Shown piece by piece: positions 54,725-63,300 of a DNA stretch of 64,000 nt. The notes beneath the pieces were generated by a model. The model ran no database searches. It was not told the origin of the DNA and saw only the letters and a program-made list of their open reading frames with translations. Made by a program: the position numbers and the translations under genes. Source of the DNA: Bacteroidales bacterium (GTDB lineage Bacteria > Bacteroidota > Bacteroidia > Bacteroidales > UBA932); assembly GCA_017630155.1 (NCBI GenBank), contig JAGBVU010000005.1:1-64000 (forward strand), written 5' to 3'. The stretch's first letter is position 1, and each line of letters opens with the position of its first letter.

Positions 54725-55321
54725 ATGAACTATTTGGTAGTCGGTCTTGGTAATATCGGTTTCGAATATGTTGATACTCGACATAATATAGGATTTTCAG
54801 TGTTGGATGCCTGGGCCCAGGCGTCCAACACTTCTTTTAGTACCAAACGCTATGGAGATGTGGCTGAGGTACGTTTCAAAGGGCACTCATTCACATTGCT
54901 CAAGCCCTCCACCTATATGAATCTGAGTGGTAAAGCTGTTAACTACTGGTTGCAGCAGAGCAAAATTCCGGTTGAAAGGCTTTTGGTAATTGTAGACGAT
55001 ATGGCACTTCCCATCGGTCATCTAAGGCTGAGGAAGAAGGGTAGTGATGGAGGTCACAATGGTCTGGCCAATATAGCCCAAATGATTGGTACAGAGAGTT
55101 ATTGTCGTCTCAGAATCGGTATTGGATCACACATTGGATTCGGTTCACAGGTCGATTTTGTCCTTGGCAAATGGACTGCAGATGAGAAAGCGGAACTCAA
55201 ACCTGCTATAGAGAGAGCTATAGAGGTGATAAAGGCTTTCGGTACAATAGGTGTGGATAGGGCGATGAACCAGTACAATACAAAAGGTGCCCCTTCAGAG
55301 CCAAAGGTTACCAATCAATAA
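54725..55321 (+). CDS. pth: Peptidyl-tRNA hydrolase
   Basis: A 198-residue esterase that recycles peptidyl-tRNA. The catalytic His20 lies in VDTRHNIGF, Asn in KPSTYMNLSG and Asp in LVIVDDMALPIG. GSDGGHNGLANI is present. Its last 14 bases overlap the end of the convergent S4-domain gene. Confidence 0.97.
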   Translation: MNYLVVGLGNIGFEYVDTRHNIGFSVLDAWAQASNTSFSTKRYGDVAEVRFKGHSFTLLKPSTYMNLSGKAVNYWLQQSKIPVERLLVIVDDMALPIGHLRLRKKGSDGGHNGLANIAQMIGTESYCRLRIGIGSHIGFGSQVDFVLGKWTADEKAELKPAIERAIEVIKAFGTIGVDRAMNQYNTKGAPSEPKVTNQ

Positions 55322-55685
55322 ATTTCTCAAGGTCTCTCCTCTCTTTCTTGGTGGGTCGGCCAGTCCCCCTGTCCCTTTTTACAAAGATTGTCTCAAAAGG
55401 AGCATTGAGTTTGTCAAGTTCCTCCTGTGGAGTTATATCCTCTGCAAACTGTGATACCGCTTTGGCCCCTTGTCTGTTGCCAATGGGGATTATAACCCTC
55501 CACTGGTAGTGGACGCTCCCTTTGCGGACCTCGATAATGTCATTCTCCTTTATATCCTTGGAGGGTTTTGCCTCGGCGCCGTTTACTTTGACCTTCCCGC
55601 TTTTGCACGCCTCGGTCGCCTCAGAGCGAGTCTTGTACACCCTGATGGCCCAAAGAAATTTGTCCAGGCGTTCCTCTATCTTCAT
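55308..55685 (-). CDS. hslR: S4-domain RNA-binding protein (Hsp15-like)
   Basis: A 125-residue protein. The S4 RNA-binding motif is ERLDKFLWAIRVYKTRSEATEACKSGKVKVNG (about 4-35). The C-terminus is basic (KRDRGTGRPTKKERRDLEKF). It resembles E. coli Hsp15, which binds stalled 50S subunits carrying nascent chains. The ATG at 55685 is chosen; a longer frame would run into manA. It is the last gene of the purB run, one base after manA. Confidence 0.85.
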   Translation of the reverse strand: MKIEERLDKFLWAIRVYKTRSEATEACKSGKVKVNGAEAKPSKDIKENDIIEVRKGSVHYQWRVIIPIGNRQGAKAVSQFAEDITPQEELDKLNAPFETIFVKRDRGTGRPTKKERRDLEKFIDW

Positions 55686-55686
55686 A

Positions 55687-56733
55687 TCAGTGCTTGTGGT
55701 CGTGGCAGCCGCAGTTGCACCCCTCTTCGTGATGGTGGTGCTCCTCTTCGGCAACGTATGAGTCTTTCTCTTCCTGTTTTACTATATATACCTCTAATAG
55801 AGTAGTCCCTTTCTGGGTGGCAGAGAGGATGAAGTCGCTATAACCGGCGGGTATCATAACCCATTCACCCTCGGAGATGGTGCATCCACCCTCGCCGATT
55901 TGTGCTCCCCCTTTGACGCAGCAGTATAGGATGAAACTTTCGTATTTCTCTGTATATATGTGAAGTGGATCACTCAAATCAAGGGATGTGACCTTGAAAT
56001 AAGGGTTCTCTGTGAGAATGTGCTGTTCGTGTCTATGTGTAGCAGGGATATAGTTTGCATCTGTATCAAATCTGGTGTAGTTGATACAGTCAAATGCAAG
56101 TTCATGGTGCATCTGACGAGCGGTCTTTGGATCGTTCTCGCGACCCCAGTCGTAGAGTCGGTATGTCACATCGCAAATCTGAGCGATCTCTGCAATGACA
56201 AGACCCTTTCCTGCAGAGTGAACTGTTCCTGGTTCAATGTAGAAGAAGTCCCCTTTTTTAGGGTGGAAGCAGTTGAGGCACTCCTCCACTTTCCCCTCTT
56301 TGCACCTTTGGTAGAATTCATTGGGGTCCATATCCCTGTTGAATCCCATATATATTACTGAATCCTCTTCTGCATCAAGAATATACCACGCTTCACTCTT
56401 TCCGTATGAGTTGTGTCTGTCATATGCAGTCTCATCATCGGGGTGTACCTGTACAGAAAGTTTGTCCTTGATGTCGAGGATTTTTATAAGTAGAGGGAAC
56501 TCATTTCCGAAATATTTGTATGTCTCATCACCTACGATCTCCCCCATATATGTCTCGATGATATCATAAAGGGCATTCCCCTCAAGGTATCCGTTTGAAA
56601 TATCAGAACTCTCCTCTTCAAATCCAGAAATCACCCACGATTCACCAATGGCGGTGCCGAACCTGTTGCCCCCCCAAACCCTCTCTTTTGGTATGGATTT
56701 GAATTTAAGCGGATATAACTGTTTCTTGCTCAT
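55687..56733 (-). CDS. manA: Mannose-6-phosphate isomerase with His/Cys-rich tail
   Basis: A 348-residue class I isomerase that interconverts mannose-6-phosphate and fructose-6-phosphate. Predicted zinc ligands: Gln95 and His97 (SVQVHPDD), Glu114 and His172 (IEPGTVHSAG). The last 17 residues (332-348) contain seven His and three Cys (HHHHEEGCNCGCHDHKH), an unusual addition. The ATG at 56733 lies inside the end of the CPBP protease gene (29-base overlap). It is cotranscribed with divIC-like and hslR-like genes. Confidence 0.92.
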   Translation of the reverse strand: MSKKQLYPLKFKSIPKERVWGGNRFGTAIGESWVISGFEEESSDISNGYLEGNALYDIIETYMGEIVGDETYKYFGNEFPLLIKILDIKDKLSVQVHPDDETAYDRHNSYGKSEAWYILDAEEDSVIYMGFNRDMDPNEFYQRCKEGKVEECLNCFHPKKGDFFYIEPGTVHSAGKGLVIAEIAQICDVTYRLYDWGRENDPKTARQMHHELAFDCINYTRFDTDANYIPATHRHEQHILTENPYFKVTSLDLSDPLHIYTEKYESFILYCCVKGGAQIGEGGCTISEGEWVMIPAGYSDFILSATQKGTTLLEVYIVKQEEKDSYVAEEEHHHHEEGCNCGCHDHKH

Positions 56734-57544
56734 TGCGTTTCCCAACGAATTTTGTAATTGTAAAATATGATAGTGCCAATACGGCAATTGATATTGCAAA
56801 TATAGCGAAATAGATTTGAGAATCCCCTATCATCCCTCTGAAGGTGGCATCTGATGGGATCTCCGGGAAGAGGTAGTACAGAAGTGTGGAGAGTGAGTTG
56901 TTGAGGATGTGGAGCACTATAGGAACCCAGATGCATCTGGTTTTGTAGTACATGTAGCCCAGAAGAAGACCCACAAGGATAGCGGGAATCGCTTGCCATG
57001 GATTCATATGGAGGATTCCGAAGATGATGGACGACCATATTATTGCCTTGGCGGGGTGTTTCCCATTTTCAATCATACCTCTCAGCATCAGACCTCTGCA
57101 TAGAATTTCCTCCATAATGGGGGCACATATGCAGGTGGTGAGTATCGAGCACCAGGCATTCTCTCCTAGTGCGGTGCTTTTCATCAGCTGGTCAAACCAC
57201 TCCGGCGTGGTAAGGGCGGCGCTTGCAGGTTCTGTGACGATAAGGTATGCTACCAGTATGAAAGGGAGAAGTGCAAAAAGGATAGCGGGGTGTAACCTGC
57301 CGAAATAGGGATCGTTGATTTTGTATTTTGGTGAGTATTGCTCCCTTGTGGCCTTGAGCCAGGCATATACAAATGCGGGGCTGAGGGTGAGTATATATGC
57401 CAGAAATGTAGATATTATCTCGATATCCTTTACCTGTGGAAATGTGGTAGGGAGGGCCAGAATGGTTCCGCACAACACAACACATAGAAACAGGATAAAA
57501 CTCTCCTTGAGTGTGGGGGTAAATGAAAATAATCTGTTAAACAT
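56705..57544 (-). CDS. CPBP intramembrane glutamic endopeptidase
   Basis: A 279-residue protein with about eight membrane helices. Diagnostic motifs: Glu155-Glu156 and Arg160 in APIMEEILCRG, then FGILHM and HILNN in the later helices. These supply the catalytic Glu and metal or water-binding residues of the CPBP (CAAX, Abi) family. Substrate unknown. It is three bases after the divIC-like gene and overlaps manA by 29 bases. Confidence 0.92.
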   Translation of the reverse strand: MFNRLFSFTPTLKESFILFLCVVLCGTILALPTTFPQVKDIEIISTFLAYILTLSPAFVYAWLKATREQYSPKYKINDPYFGRLHPAILFALLPFILVAYLIVTEPASAALTTPEWFDQLMKSTALGENAWCSILTTCICAPIMEEILCRGLMLRGMIENGKHPAKAIIWSSIIFGILHMNPWQAIPAILVGLLLGYMYYKTRCIWVPIVLHILNNSLSTLLYYLFPEIPSDATFRGMIGDSQIYFAIFAISIAVLALSYFTITKFVGKRNEQETVISA

Positions 57545-57547
57545 AAT

Positions 57548-57865
57548 TTATTCAACGATAAAAACCTCTTCGTTCTCTTTCAGGAAGTAATAGTGCTCGC
57601 GTGCATATTTCTCCAGAGAGTCCAGGTCTGATGTAAGTTCTTTTATTTTGTCATCTGTCTTCCTTATCTCTTCACGGTATTGACGTATTATCTTCTCCTG
57701 TTGGTAGATGTTGTATTTGTTCTCGATCCACCTGATAGCGTTGTTTTTGCTGACGAAAAGGATACTTATGACAAATGCCAGGGTCACTATGAAAAATTTG
57801 TTCAGGAGGACCCGGAGAATGCGGGACCTCTCTTTCAGTGCCGATATTTTCATTTTTAGACCCAT
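57548..57865 (-). CDS. FtsB/DivIC-like septum formation initiator
   Basis: A 105-residue protein. Short cytosolic N-terminus, one membrane helix (FFIVTLAFVISILFV), then a coiled coil (QQEKIIRQYREEIRKTDDKI) and a C-terminal YAREHYYFLKENEE block that matches the FtsB/DivIC family. It belongs to the division machinery at the septum. An ATG four codons in is an alternative start. It lies between yjjG and the CPBP gene. Confidence 0.88.
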   Translation of the reverse strand: MGLKMKISALKERSRILRVLLNKFFIVTLAFVISILFVSKNNAIRWIENKYNIYQQEKIIRQYREEIRKTDDKIKELTSDLDSLEKYAREHYYFLKENEEVFIVE

Positions 57866-57888
57866 AGTGCAAAATTACAATTTTTTCT

Positions 57889-58641
57889 CTAAATAATGTG
57901 TAGGAGTGTCAGCTCTGCCGATTCGAAAGTGGCCCCTGGGGATGGTTTACCCTTGGGGTTGTAGAAGAATTGGTCTATACCGAACTCTTTGGCTCCGATA
58001 ATATCGTTTGCGGGGTCATCACCGATCATGAGTGTTGCCTGTTTGGCCTCAATCCATCCGGTTGGGTTTTCTGCCTCGGTGAAGCCACAAAGCCTCTCAA
58101 GGGCTATCTTGAATATGTTGGGATCCGGTTTCTGATAACCCACCTCTTCCGAAATAATCACATCGCTGAAGTATTGGCGGATGCCGCTGCGCTCAAGTTT
58201 GTGGTATTGGACCTCTTTGAATCCATTGCTCAGGACTGCCATTTTTCCCCCGAGGGACTCAATGTGGGCGAGCATCTCGCGTGCCCCCGGAATAAGCTCC
58301 TTTTCGCAGATCATCTGAGCGAGGTATTCGTCCCCGAACTGCTTTGCAAACTCCTCATCGTGAAGTCCGTACAGCTCAAAAGCTGTGTAGAATCTATACC
58401 AGCGGAGCTTCTCTTTAGTGAGCTCCCCAGATTCGTATTGGCCCCAGAGCTGGTGGTTGAGGATATCGTATTTTTCGAAGAAGGTGTGTTTGTAGCCGGT
58501 GCCATTGCCCTCTACTTTGCGGATAGCTTCATCGAGGTGGGGATGCCTCTCTATAAGATGCCAAATCGCATGCTCCGAGTTTGTGTCGAAATCCCAGAGC
58601 GTGCGATCGATATCTATAAGGTAGTACCTGTACTCTTTCAT
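57889..58641 (-). CDS. yjjG: YjjG-type HAD nucleotidase
   Basis: A 250-residue HAD-family phosphatase. Motif I is DIDRTLWDFD with Asp10 and Asp12; motif III is in YQKPDPNIF and motif IV in MIGDDPANDI. YjjG enzymes remove phosphate from noncanonical pyrimidine nucleotides. It is five bases after purB, which suggests a common transcript. Confidence 0.9.
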   Translation of the reverse strand: MKEYRYYLIDIDRTLWDFDTNSEHAIWHLIERHPHLDEAIRKVEGNGTGYKHTFFEKYDILNHQLWGQYESGELTKEKLRWYRFYTAFELYGLHDEEFAKQFGDEYLAQMICEKELIPGAREMLAHIESLGGKMAVLSNGFKEVQYHKLERSGIRQYFSDVIISEEVGYQKPDPNIFKIALERLCGFTEAENPTGWIEAKQATLMIGDDPANDIIGAKEFGIDQFFYNPKGKPSPGATFESAELTLLHII

Positions 58642-58646
58642 CCTGA

Positions 58647-59981
58647 CTATCTGCCGGTGTAGTTGTGAGGGGTGATGGCTCTCATCTCCTCTTTTACATC
58701 TTCAGATACATTGAGTGTCTCAATAAACTCTGCAATGGTCTCGCGTGATATGGCAGAACCGGTGCGGGTAAGCTGTTTGAGTGTCTCGTATGGGTTAGGA
58801 TAGCTTTCGCGGCGCAATATGGTCTGAAGAGCCTCTGCTACCACTGCCCAGTTGTCTTCAAGGTCCTCTTCCAGCTTGGTCTCATTAAGGATGAGTTTGC
58901 CAAGACCTTTGAGGATTGATTTGAAGCCGATGATGGAGTGGGCGATAGGCATACCCACATTGCGGAGTACTGTAGAGTCGGTCAAGTCTCTCTGAAGACG
59001 TGAGATAGGGAGTTTTGATGCAAGGAACTCGCAGATGGCATTGGCGTAGCCGAAGTTACCCTCTGCATTCTCAAAGTCGATAGGGTTCACTTTGTGTGGC
59101 ATAGCCGATGATCCCACCTCGCCCGCTTTGATCTTCTGTTTGAAGTACTCCATCGAGATGTACATCCAGATGTCACGAGCCAAGTCGATAAGGATATTGT
59201 TGATCCTCTTCATGGCATCGAAAAGAGCTGCTATATAGTCGTAGTGCTCGATCTGTGTAGTAGGGTATGAACGTTTGAGACCAAGAATCTCCTCTACAAA
59301 GTTGTTTGCAAACTCGTTCCAGTCAAACTCCGGATATGCTACATTGTGGGCGTTGAGGTTGCCTGTGGCACCACCGAATTTGGCGGCAAATGGGACAGCC
59401 TGGAGGGTTTTGAGCTGCTCCTGGAGGCGTACTACATATACCTGAATCTCCTTGCCCAGGCGGGTAGGGGATGCAGGCTGTCCGTGGGTGCGTGCAAGCA
59501 TCGGAACATCGTTCCACTCCTGAGCGAAATCAGAAAGGGTGTTGATGATGTCGTACAGGCTTGGGAGGTATACATCCTGGATACCCTCAAGAAGACTTAG
59601 AGGGACAGATGTGTTGTTGATGTCCTGTGATGTGAGTCCGAAATGTACGAACTCTTTGTATTTGGGGTCAACCCCTATGGCATCGAATTTCTCTTTGATG
59701 AAGTATTCAACAGCCTTTACGTCGTGGTTTGTGACCTTCTCTATATCTTTTACTCTTGAAGCCTCCTCTTCGGTCATATTGCTGTAGATCTCCCTCAATG
59801 GTTCATAAAGAGATTTTGGAAAATCGGCCATCTGTGGGAGTGGAAGTTCGCAAAGGGCGATGAAATACTCGATCTCTACGCGTGTCCTGTATCTGATCAG
59901 TGCAAATTCAGAGTAGTAGGATGATAGTTCGCTGACTTGTCTGTAGTATCTTCCGTCAACTGGAGAAATGGATGTAAGCAT
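58647..59981 (-). CDS. purB: Adenylosuccinate lyase
   Basis: A 444-residue fumarase-superfamily enzyme used twice in purine synthesis. The signature SSAMPHKVNPIDFENAEGN is present, with ARTHGQPASPT and LTSQDINNTS for the active site. It heads a minus-strand run with yjjG, divIC-like, CPBP, manA and hslR-like genes. It has a -7 box at 60015-60022. Confidence 0.97.
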   Translation of the reverse strand: MLTSISPVDGRYYRQVSELSSYYSEFALIRYRTRVEIEYFIALCELPLPQMADFPKSLYEPLREIYSNMTEEEASRVKDIEKVTNHDVKAVEYFIKEKFDAIGVDPKYKEFVHFGLTSQDINNTSVPLSLLEGIQDVYLPSLYDIINTLSDFAQEWNDVPMLARTHGQPASPTRLGKEIQVYVVRLQEQLKTLQAVPFAAKFGGATGNLNAHNVAYPEFDWNEFANNFVEEILGLKRSYPTTQIEHYDYIAALFDAMKRINNILIDLARDIWMYISMEYFKQKIKAGEVGSSAMPHKVNPIDFENAEGNFGYANAICEFLASKLPISRLQRDLTDSTVLRNVGMPIAHSIIGFKSILKGLGKLILNETKLEEDLEDNWAVVAEALQTILRRESYPNPYETLKQLTRTGSAISRETIAEFIETLNVSEDVKEEMRAITPHNYTGR

Positions 59982-60014
59982 ATATGTAACTGTCTAATTG
60001 TTTTCAATATCCCA

Positions 60015-60022
60015 CAAAGATA
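60015..60022 (-). promoter_or_regulatory. -7 element for purB run
   Basis: The reverse strand reads TATCTTTG, 33 bases before the purB ATG. Confidence 0.6.
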
Positions 60023-60044
60023 ACTATTCTTTCGGATAAAGATT

Positions 60045-60052
60045 TATCTTTG
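60045..60052 (+). promoter_or_regulatory. -7 element for C_GCAxxG_C_C gene
   Basis: TATCTTTG, 21 bases before the ATG at 60074; it faces the purB -7 box. Confidence 0.6.
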
Positions 60053-60073
60053 TGGTACTGATATCTAATTTTT

Positions 60074-60547
60074 ATGGGAGACGCAAGACAAAAACTGATA
60101 GATGAAAGGGTACAGAAGGCTATTGACCTTTTCGAAGGGGGATACAACTGCTCACAGGCTGTGATTCTGGCCTATTGCGATATGTTTGATATGGATTTTG
60201 AGACCGCTGCCAAAGTCTCTTCGTCATTCGGCGGTGGGATGGGACGCCTCCGTGAGGTGTGCGGAGCTGTGACGGGGATGTTTGCCCTAATAGGACTGAA
60301 GTATCCGGCTGCAGATCCTTCGGATTCCCTGGCCAGAAGTACCAACTATGGAAAGGTTCAGGAGCTTGCTGCCCAGTTCAAGTCTGAGATGGGCTCCTAT
60401 ATCTGTGCAGAGCTGCTCCAGATCCGCCGCGAACCTCAGGAACCTGTCCCGTCAGAGAGGACAAAGCTCTACTATAATCTCCGTCCATGTACCCGCTGCG
60501 TCGCTACAGCTGCCCGCATTTTCGGTGAGGATATATTCCAGGAGTAG
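60074..60547 (+). CDS. C_GCAxxG_C_C family protein
   Basis: A 157-residue protein. The conserved Cys pattern is visible: Cys26 (YNCSQAV), the GREVCGAVTG-type block, then YICAELL and CTRC. It contains GGYNCSQAVILAYCD and a GGGMGRL loop. It is likely to bind a metal or a redox cofactor; no specific function is established for the family. The stop is two bases from that of the convergent kinase gene. Confidence 0.9.
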   Translation: MGDARQKLIDERVQKAIDLFEGGYNCSQAVILAYCDMFDMDFETAAKVSSSFGGGMGRLREVCGAVTGMFALIGLKYPAADPSDSLARSTNYGKVQELAAQFKSEMGSYICAELLQIRREPQEPVPSERTKLYYNLRPCTRCVATAARIFGEDIFQE

Positions 60548-60549
60548 GG

Positions 60550-61764
60550 CTATTTGAAGGTCAATGTGAATGATGTTCCACTCGCATCACTGCGAGATAG
60601 GGTGAGTGTGCCGTTGTGCAGACGCATAATCTGTCTCGAGAGGCTCAGACCAATGCCGGTTCCATCCTGTTTGGTGGTGTAGAACGGTATGAAGATCTCC
60701 TCCTGACTCTCTTTACTGATAGGACGGCCGTCATTCCATACATTGATGATTATCTGCTCCGAAAGATTTATCTGTGCAGATATCTCGATTTTTCTTGCCT
60801 CAGCCTGTACAGCATTTTTAACCAGATTTATAAGGATCTGTGTGATTTGCCCCTCGTCGGCATAGAGTATCACATCGTCAGACTTCTCGGTGTATGTGCA
60901 TACTGCTCCGGAGATCAGGGCTTGTTCTCTGGTAAGATTTATTACCCTCTCTGCCAGTTCCCTGACGTACAGAGGTTTCTTTACCGGTGCTGCCACTCGG
61001 GTGAGGTTTCTGTAGTTCTCGACAAATCTTATAAGCCCTTTAGATGACTGGGAAATGGTATCCAGCCCATCCTTGATTTGACCATCCACCCCTTCAAACA
61101 TCAGAAGTGTATCACTAAGTGATGCGATAGGGGTGACGGTATTCATAATCTCATGGGTGAGAACCCTTATGAGTTTGTTCCACGACTCTTGCTCATTTTC
61201 TGCTACATCGCTGCTGATATCGTTGAAGGCGACAATTTTTACACTGGTTTTACCTATCACCGCTTTTGACGCTGTAAGTGAGATGGTTATCTTGCCGGTT
61301 TCGTTGTAGTAACTGGCCCTCTTCTCCTGCGTGTTTTCATCTATTAGCAGAAATGCCTCATAGAGTTGTTCACTTACAGGTCTGAGCTGCCTGATATGCC
61401 CAAATGTGGCAATACCCAATAGGGAGAGAGCAGTGCTGTTGGAATAGGATATCTGTCCATTCTCTTCTACGACTGCCACACCTGTCTTTACATGGTCAAG
61501 CATCATCCCGAAGTATCTCTCCTGTCGGATGATCTCCATCCTCTCCTTGTCAAAAATATTGCGTATGCGGTTCAGTGTTTTATTGAAGCCCCTCCCGATA
61601 AGGGGTTTTTCATTGAACCGGAAGTTGAGTTCCTTGTCCTCAAGGGCATCGAGCATATAGTCCACCTTCCTCCTCATCTTTCGTGAGGTGAGTAATGTTG
61701 CTACAGCCGCAGTAATCGCAGCTGTGGCCACAATTGCCGCTATGAGGGTAAATGTTCCGGTCAT
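60550..61764 (-). CDS. Sensor histidine kinase (NtrB-like)
   Basis: A 404-residue kinase. One N-terminal membrane helix (about 5-25), a PAS-like domain (about 80-190) and a dimerisation domain with the phosphoacceptor His204 in LTHEIMNTVTPIASL. The ATPase domain has an N-box with INLVKNAVQAEA and GTGIGLSLSRQIM. No extracytoplasmic loop of size, so the signal may be cytosolic. Its start overlaps the end of the response regulator by one base. Confidence 0.92.
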   Translation of the reverse strand: MTGTFTLIAAIVATAAITAAVATLLTSRKMRRKVDYMLDALEDKELNFRFNEKPLIGRGFNKTLNRIRNIFDKERMEIIRQERYFGMMLDHVKTGVAVVEENGQISYSNSTALSLLGIATFGHIRQLRPVSEQLYEAFLLIDENTQEKRASYYNETGKITISLTASKAVIGKTSVKIVAFNDISSDVAENEQESWNKLIRVLTHEIMNTVTPIASLSDTLLMFEGVDGQIKDGLDTISQSSKGLIRFVENYRNLTRVAAPVKKPLYVRELAERVINLTREQALISGAVCTYTEKSDDVILYADEGQITQILINLVKNAVQAEARKIEISAQINLSEQIIINVWNDGRPISKESQEEIFIPFYTTKQDGTGIGLSLSRQIMRLHNGTLTLSRSDASGTSFTLTFK

Positions 61765-63113
61765 CAGATGTTATATTTCTTCAGTTTTGCATAGAGGGTG
61801 GGGCGGCTTATCTCGAGCGATTTGGCCACCATTGAGAGGTTCCCTCCAAATTTTGCCATTGCTGCCCTGATTGCCTGCTCTTCAGTCTCTTCCAGTGTGG
61901 CACCTGGTGATATGGTGGAGGGTTGCTTCTGCTTTGATGGTTGTATTTCAATGTCTGCTGCCCCCAAAAGTTCATTTTCAGAGAGGATAACCGCTTTTTC
62001 GATGCAGTTCTGCAGCTCCCTTATATTGCCGCTCCAGTTGTGCCCTTTCAAAAGCTGCAGTGCCTGAGGAGTCAATCCTCTGGTTGTCCGTCTGTATTTT
62101 TCTGCAAATTTTCTGATGAACAGCTCTGCGAGCGGTTCTATCTCATCTGTACGCTCACGCAATGGTGGGAGGTGGAAACGGACTGTGTTGATGCGATAGT
62201 ACAGATCCTCCCTGAAATCGCCGTCACTGACCATCTTCTCCAGATCTTTGTTGGTCGCGCAAATCAGCCGTATGTCTACAGGTATGCTTTTGGTATCCCC
62301 GACACGGGTGATGCATTTGTTCTGAATCGCCCTGAGGAGTTTGGCCTGGAGGTGCAGAGGGATATTGCCGATCTCATCCAGAAAGAGTGTCCCTCCGTCT
62401 GCCTGCTCAAATTTGCCTGTGTGGTCTGTGTGGGCGTCGGTAAAAGCCCCTTTGACGTGGCCGAAAAGTTCACTTTCAAATAGTGTTTCGGTGAGGGCCC
62501 CGGCATCTACGCATACCATCGGTTTGAGGGCCCTTTCAGAGATTCTGTGAATCTCGTTGGCCAGAACATCCTTACCAGTCCCGTTTTCACCGGTGATAAG
62601 GACAGATGCATCTGTAGCGGCGATCTTTGTCACCCTTTCCCTTATTGCAGCGATCTGTCTACCCTCTCCCCAATACATGGCGGATGGTGCAGGTGAGACT
62701 GCTTTGCCTCCTTTCCCCGATTTTTCCACCCCTGCAAATGCTCCCCGCAAGGTCTCAATAAGTTTTTCATTGTCCCAAGGCTTTACTATGAAATCAAAAG
62801 CTCCCCGTTTCATCCCCTCCACAGCGAGCTGAATGTCTGCATATGCGGTGAAGAGGACAACCTGGGTTTCGGGGCTCCTCTTTTTTATCTCGCCCAGCCA
62901 GAAGAGACCCTCGTTGCCTGTATTGATGTCGGTGTGGAAGTTCATATCCAGCAGCACTACATCGGGTCTGAACTCCACCAATTTGCTCATAAGCTCATTG
63001 GGCGATGCTATCAGTTCCACCTGCTGGAAATGGATCGGGAGAAGCACCTTCAATGCTGCCCTTATGCCGCTGTTGTCATCTACAACCAGTATTTTTGCCT
63101 TGCTTTTTGCCAT
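61764..63113 (-). CDS. Sigma-54-dependent response regulator (NtrC family)
   Basis: A 449-residue regulator. Receiver domain (about 7-125) with phospho-acceptor Asp56. AAA+ domain with Walker A GENGTGKD, the sigma-54 contact GAFTDA and Walker B GGTLFLDEIGN. C-terminal Fis-type helix-turn-helix ends NLSMVAKSLEISRPTLYAKLKK. It activates sigma-54 promoters; no clear sigma-54 site was found in the window. The ATG at 63113 is preferred over an earlier in-frame one. Confidence 0.95.
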   Translation of the reverse strand: MAKSKAKILVVDDNSGIRAALKVLLPIHFQQVELIASPNELMSKLVEFRPDVVLLDMNFHTDINTGNEGLFWLGEIKKRSPETQVVLFTAYADIQLAVEGMKRGAFDFIVKPWDNEKLIETLRGAFAGVEKSGKGGKAVSPAPSAMYWGEGRQIAAIRERVTKIAATDASVLITGENGTGKDVLANEIHRISERALKPMVCVDAGALTETLFESELFGHVKGAFTDAHTDHTGKFEQADGGTLFLDEIGNIPLHLQAKLLRAIQNKCITRVGDTKSIPVDIRLICATNKDLEKMVSDGDFREDLYYRINTVRFHLPPLRERTDEIEPLAELFIRKFAEKYRRTTRGLTPQALQLLKGHNWSGNIRELQNCIEKAVILSENELLGAADIEIQPSKQKQPSTISPGATLEETEEQAIRAAMAKFGGNLSMVAKSLEISRPTLYAKLKKYNI

Positions 63114-63157
63114 AACTATTTCGGGTACACTGATAAATGTAAAAGCCAAATTCAACG

Positions 63158-63165
63158 CAAAAGTA
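63158..63165 (-). promoter_or_regulatory. -7 element for the two-component operon
   Basis: The reverse strand reads TACTTTTG, 44 bases before the regulator ATG. Confidence 0.5.
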
Positions 63166-63300
63166 TTTAAAATCTATACACTTTCAGGTAGAATTTGGCA
63201 AAACTATCTAGAACCTATATGAATTCATCTTCTTCTCTGACATAGTATTATGTCTAATGCAAAATTAACAAAATTTATTCCTTTTCCGAACATATACCTT

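Noticed and set aside
63170..63225. Possible sigma-54 promoter near TTTGGCAAAACTATC
   Set aside because: The GG and GC core elements do not fit the required spacing and TTGC is missing on both strands.
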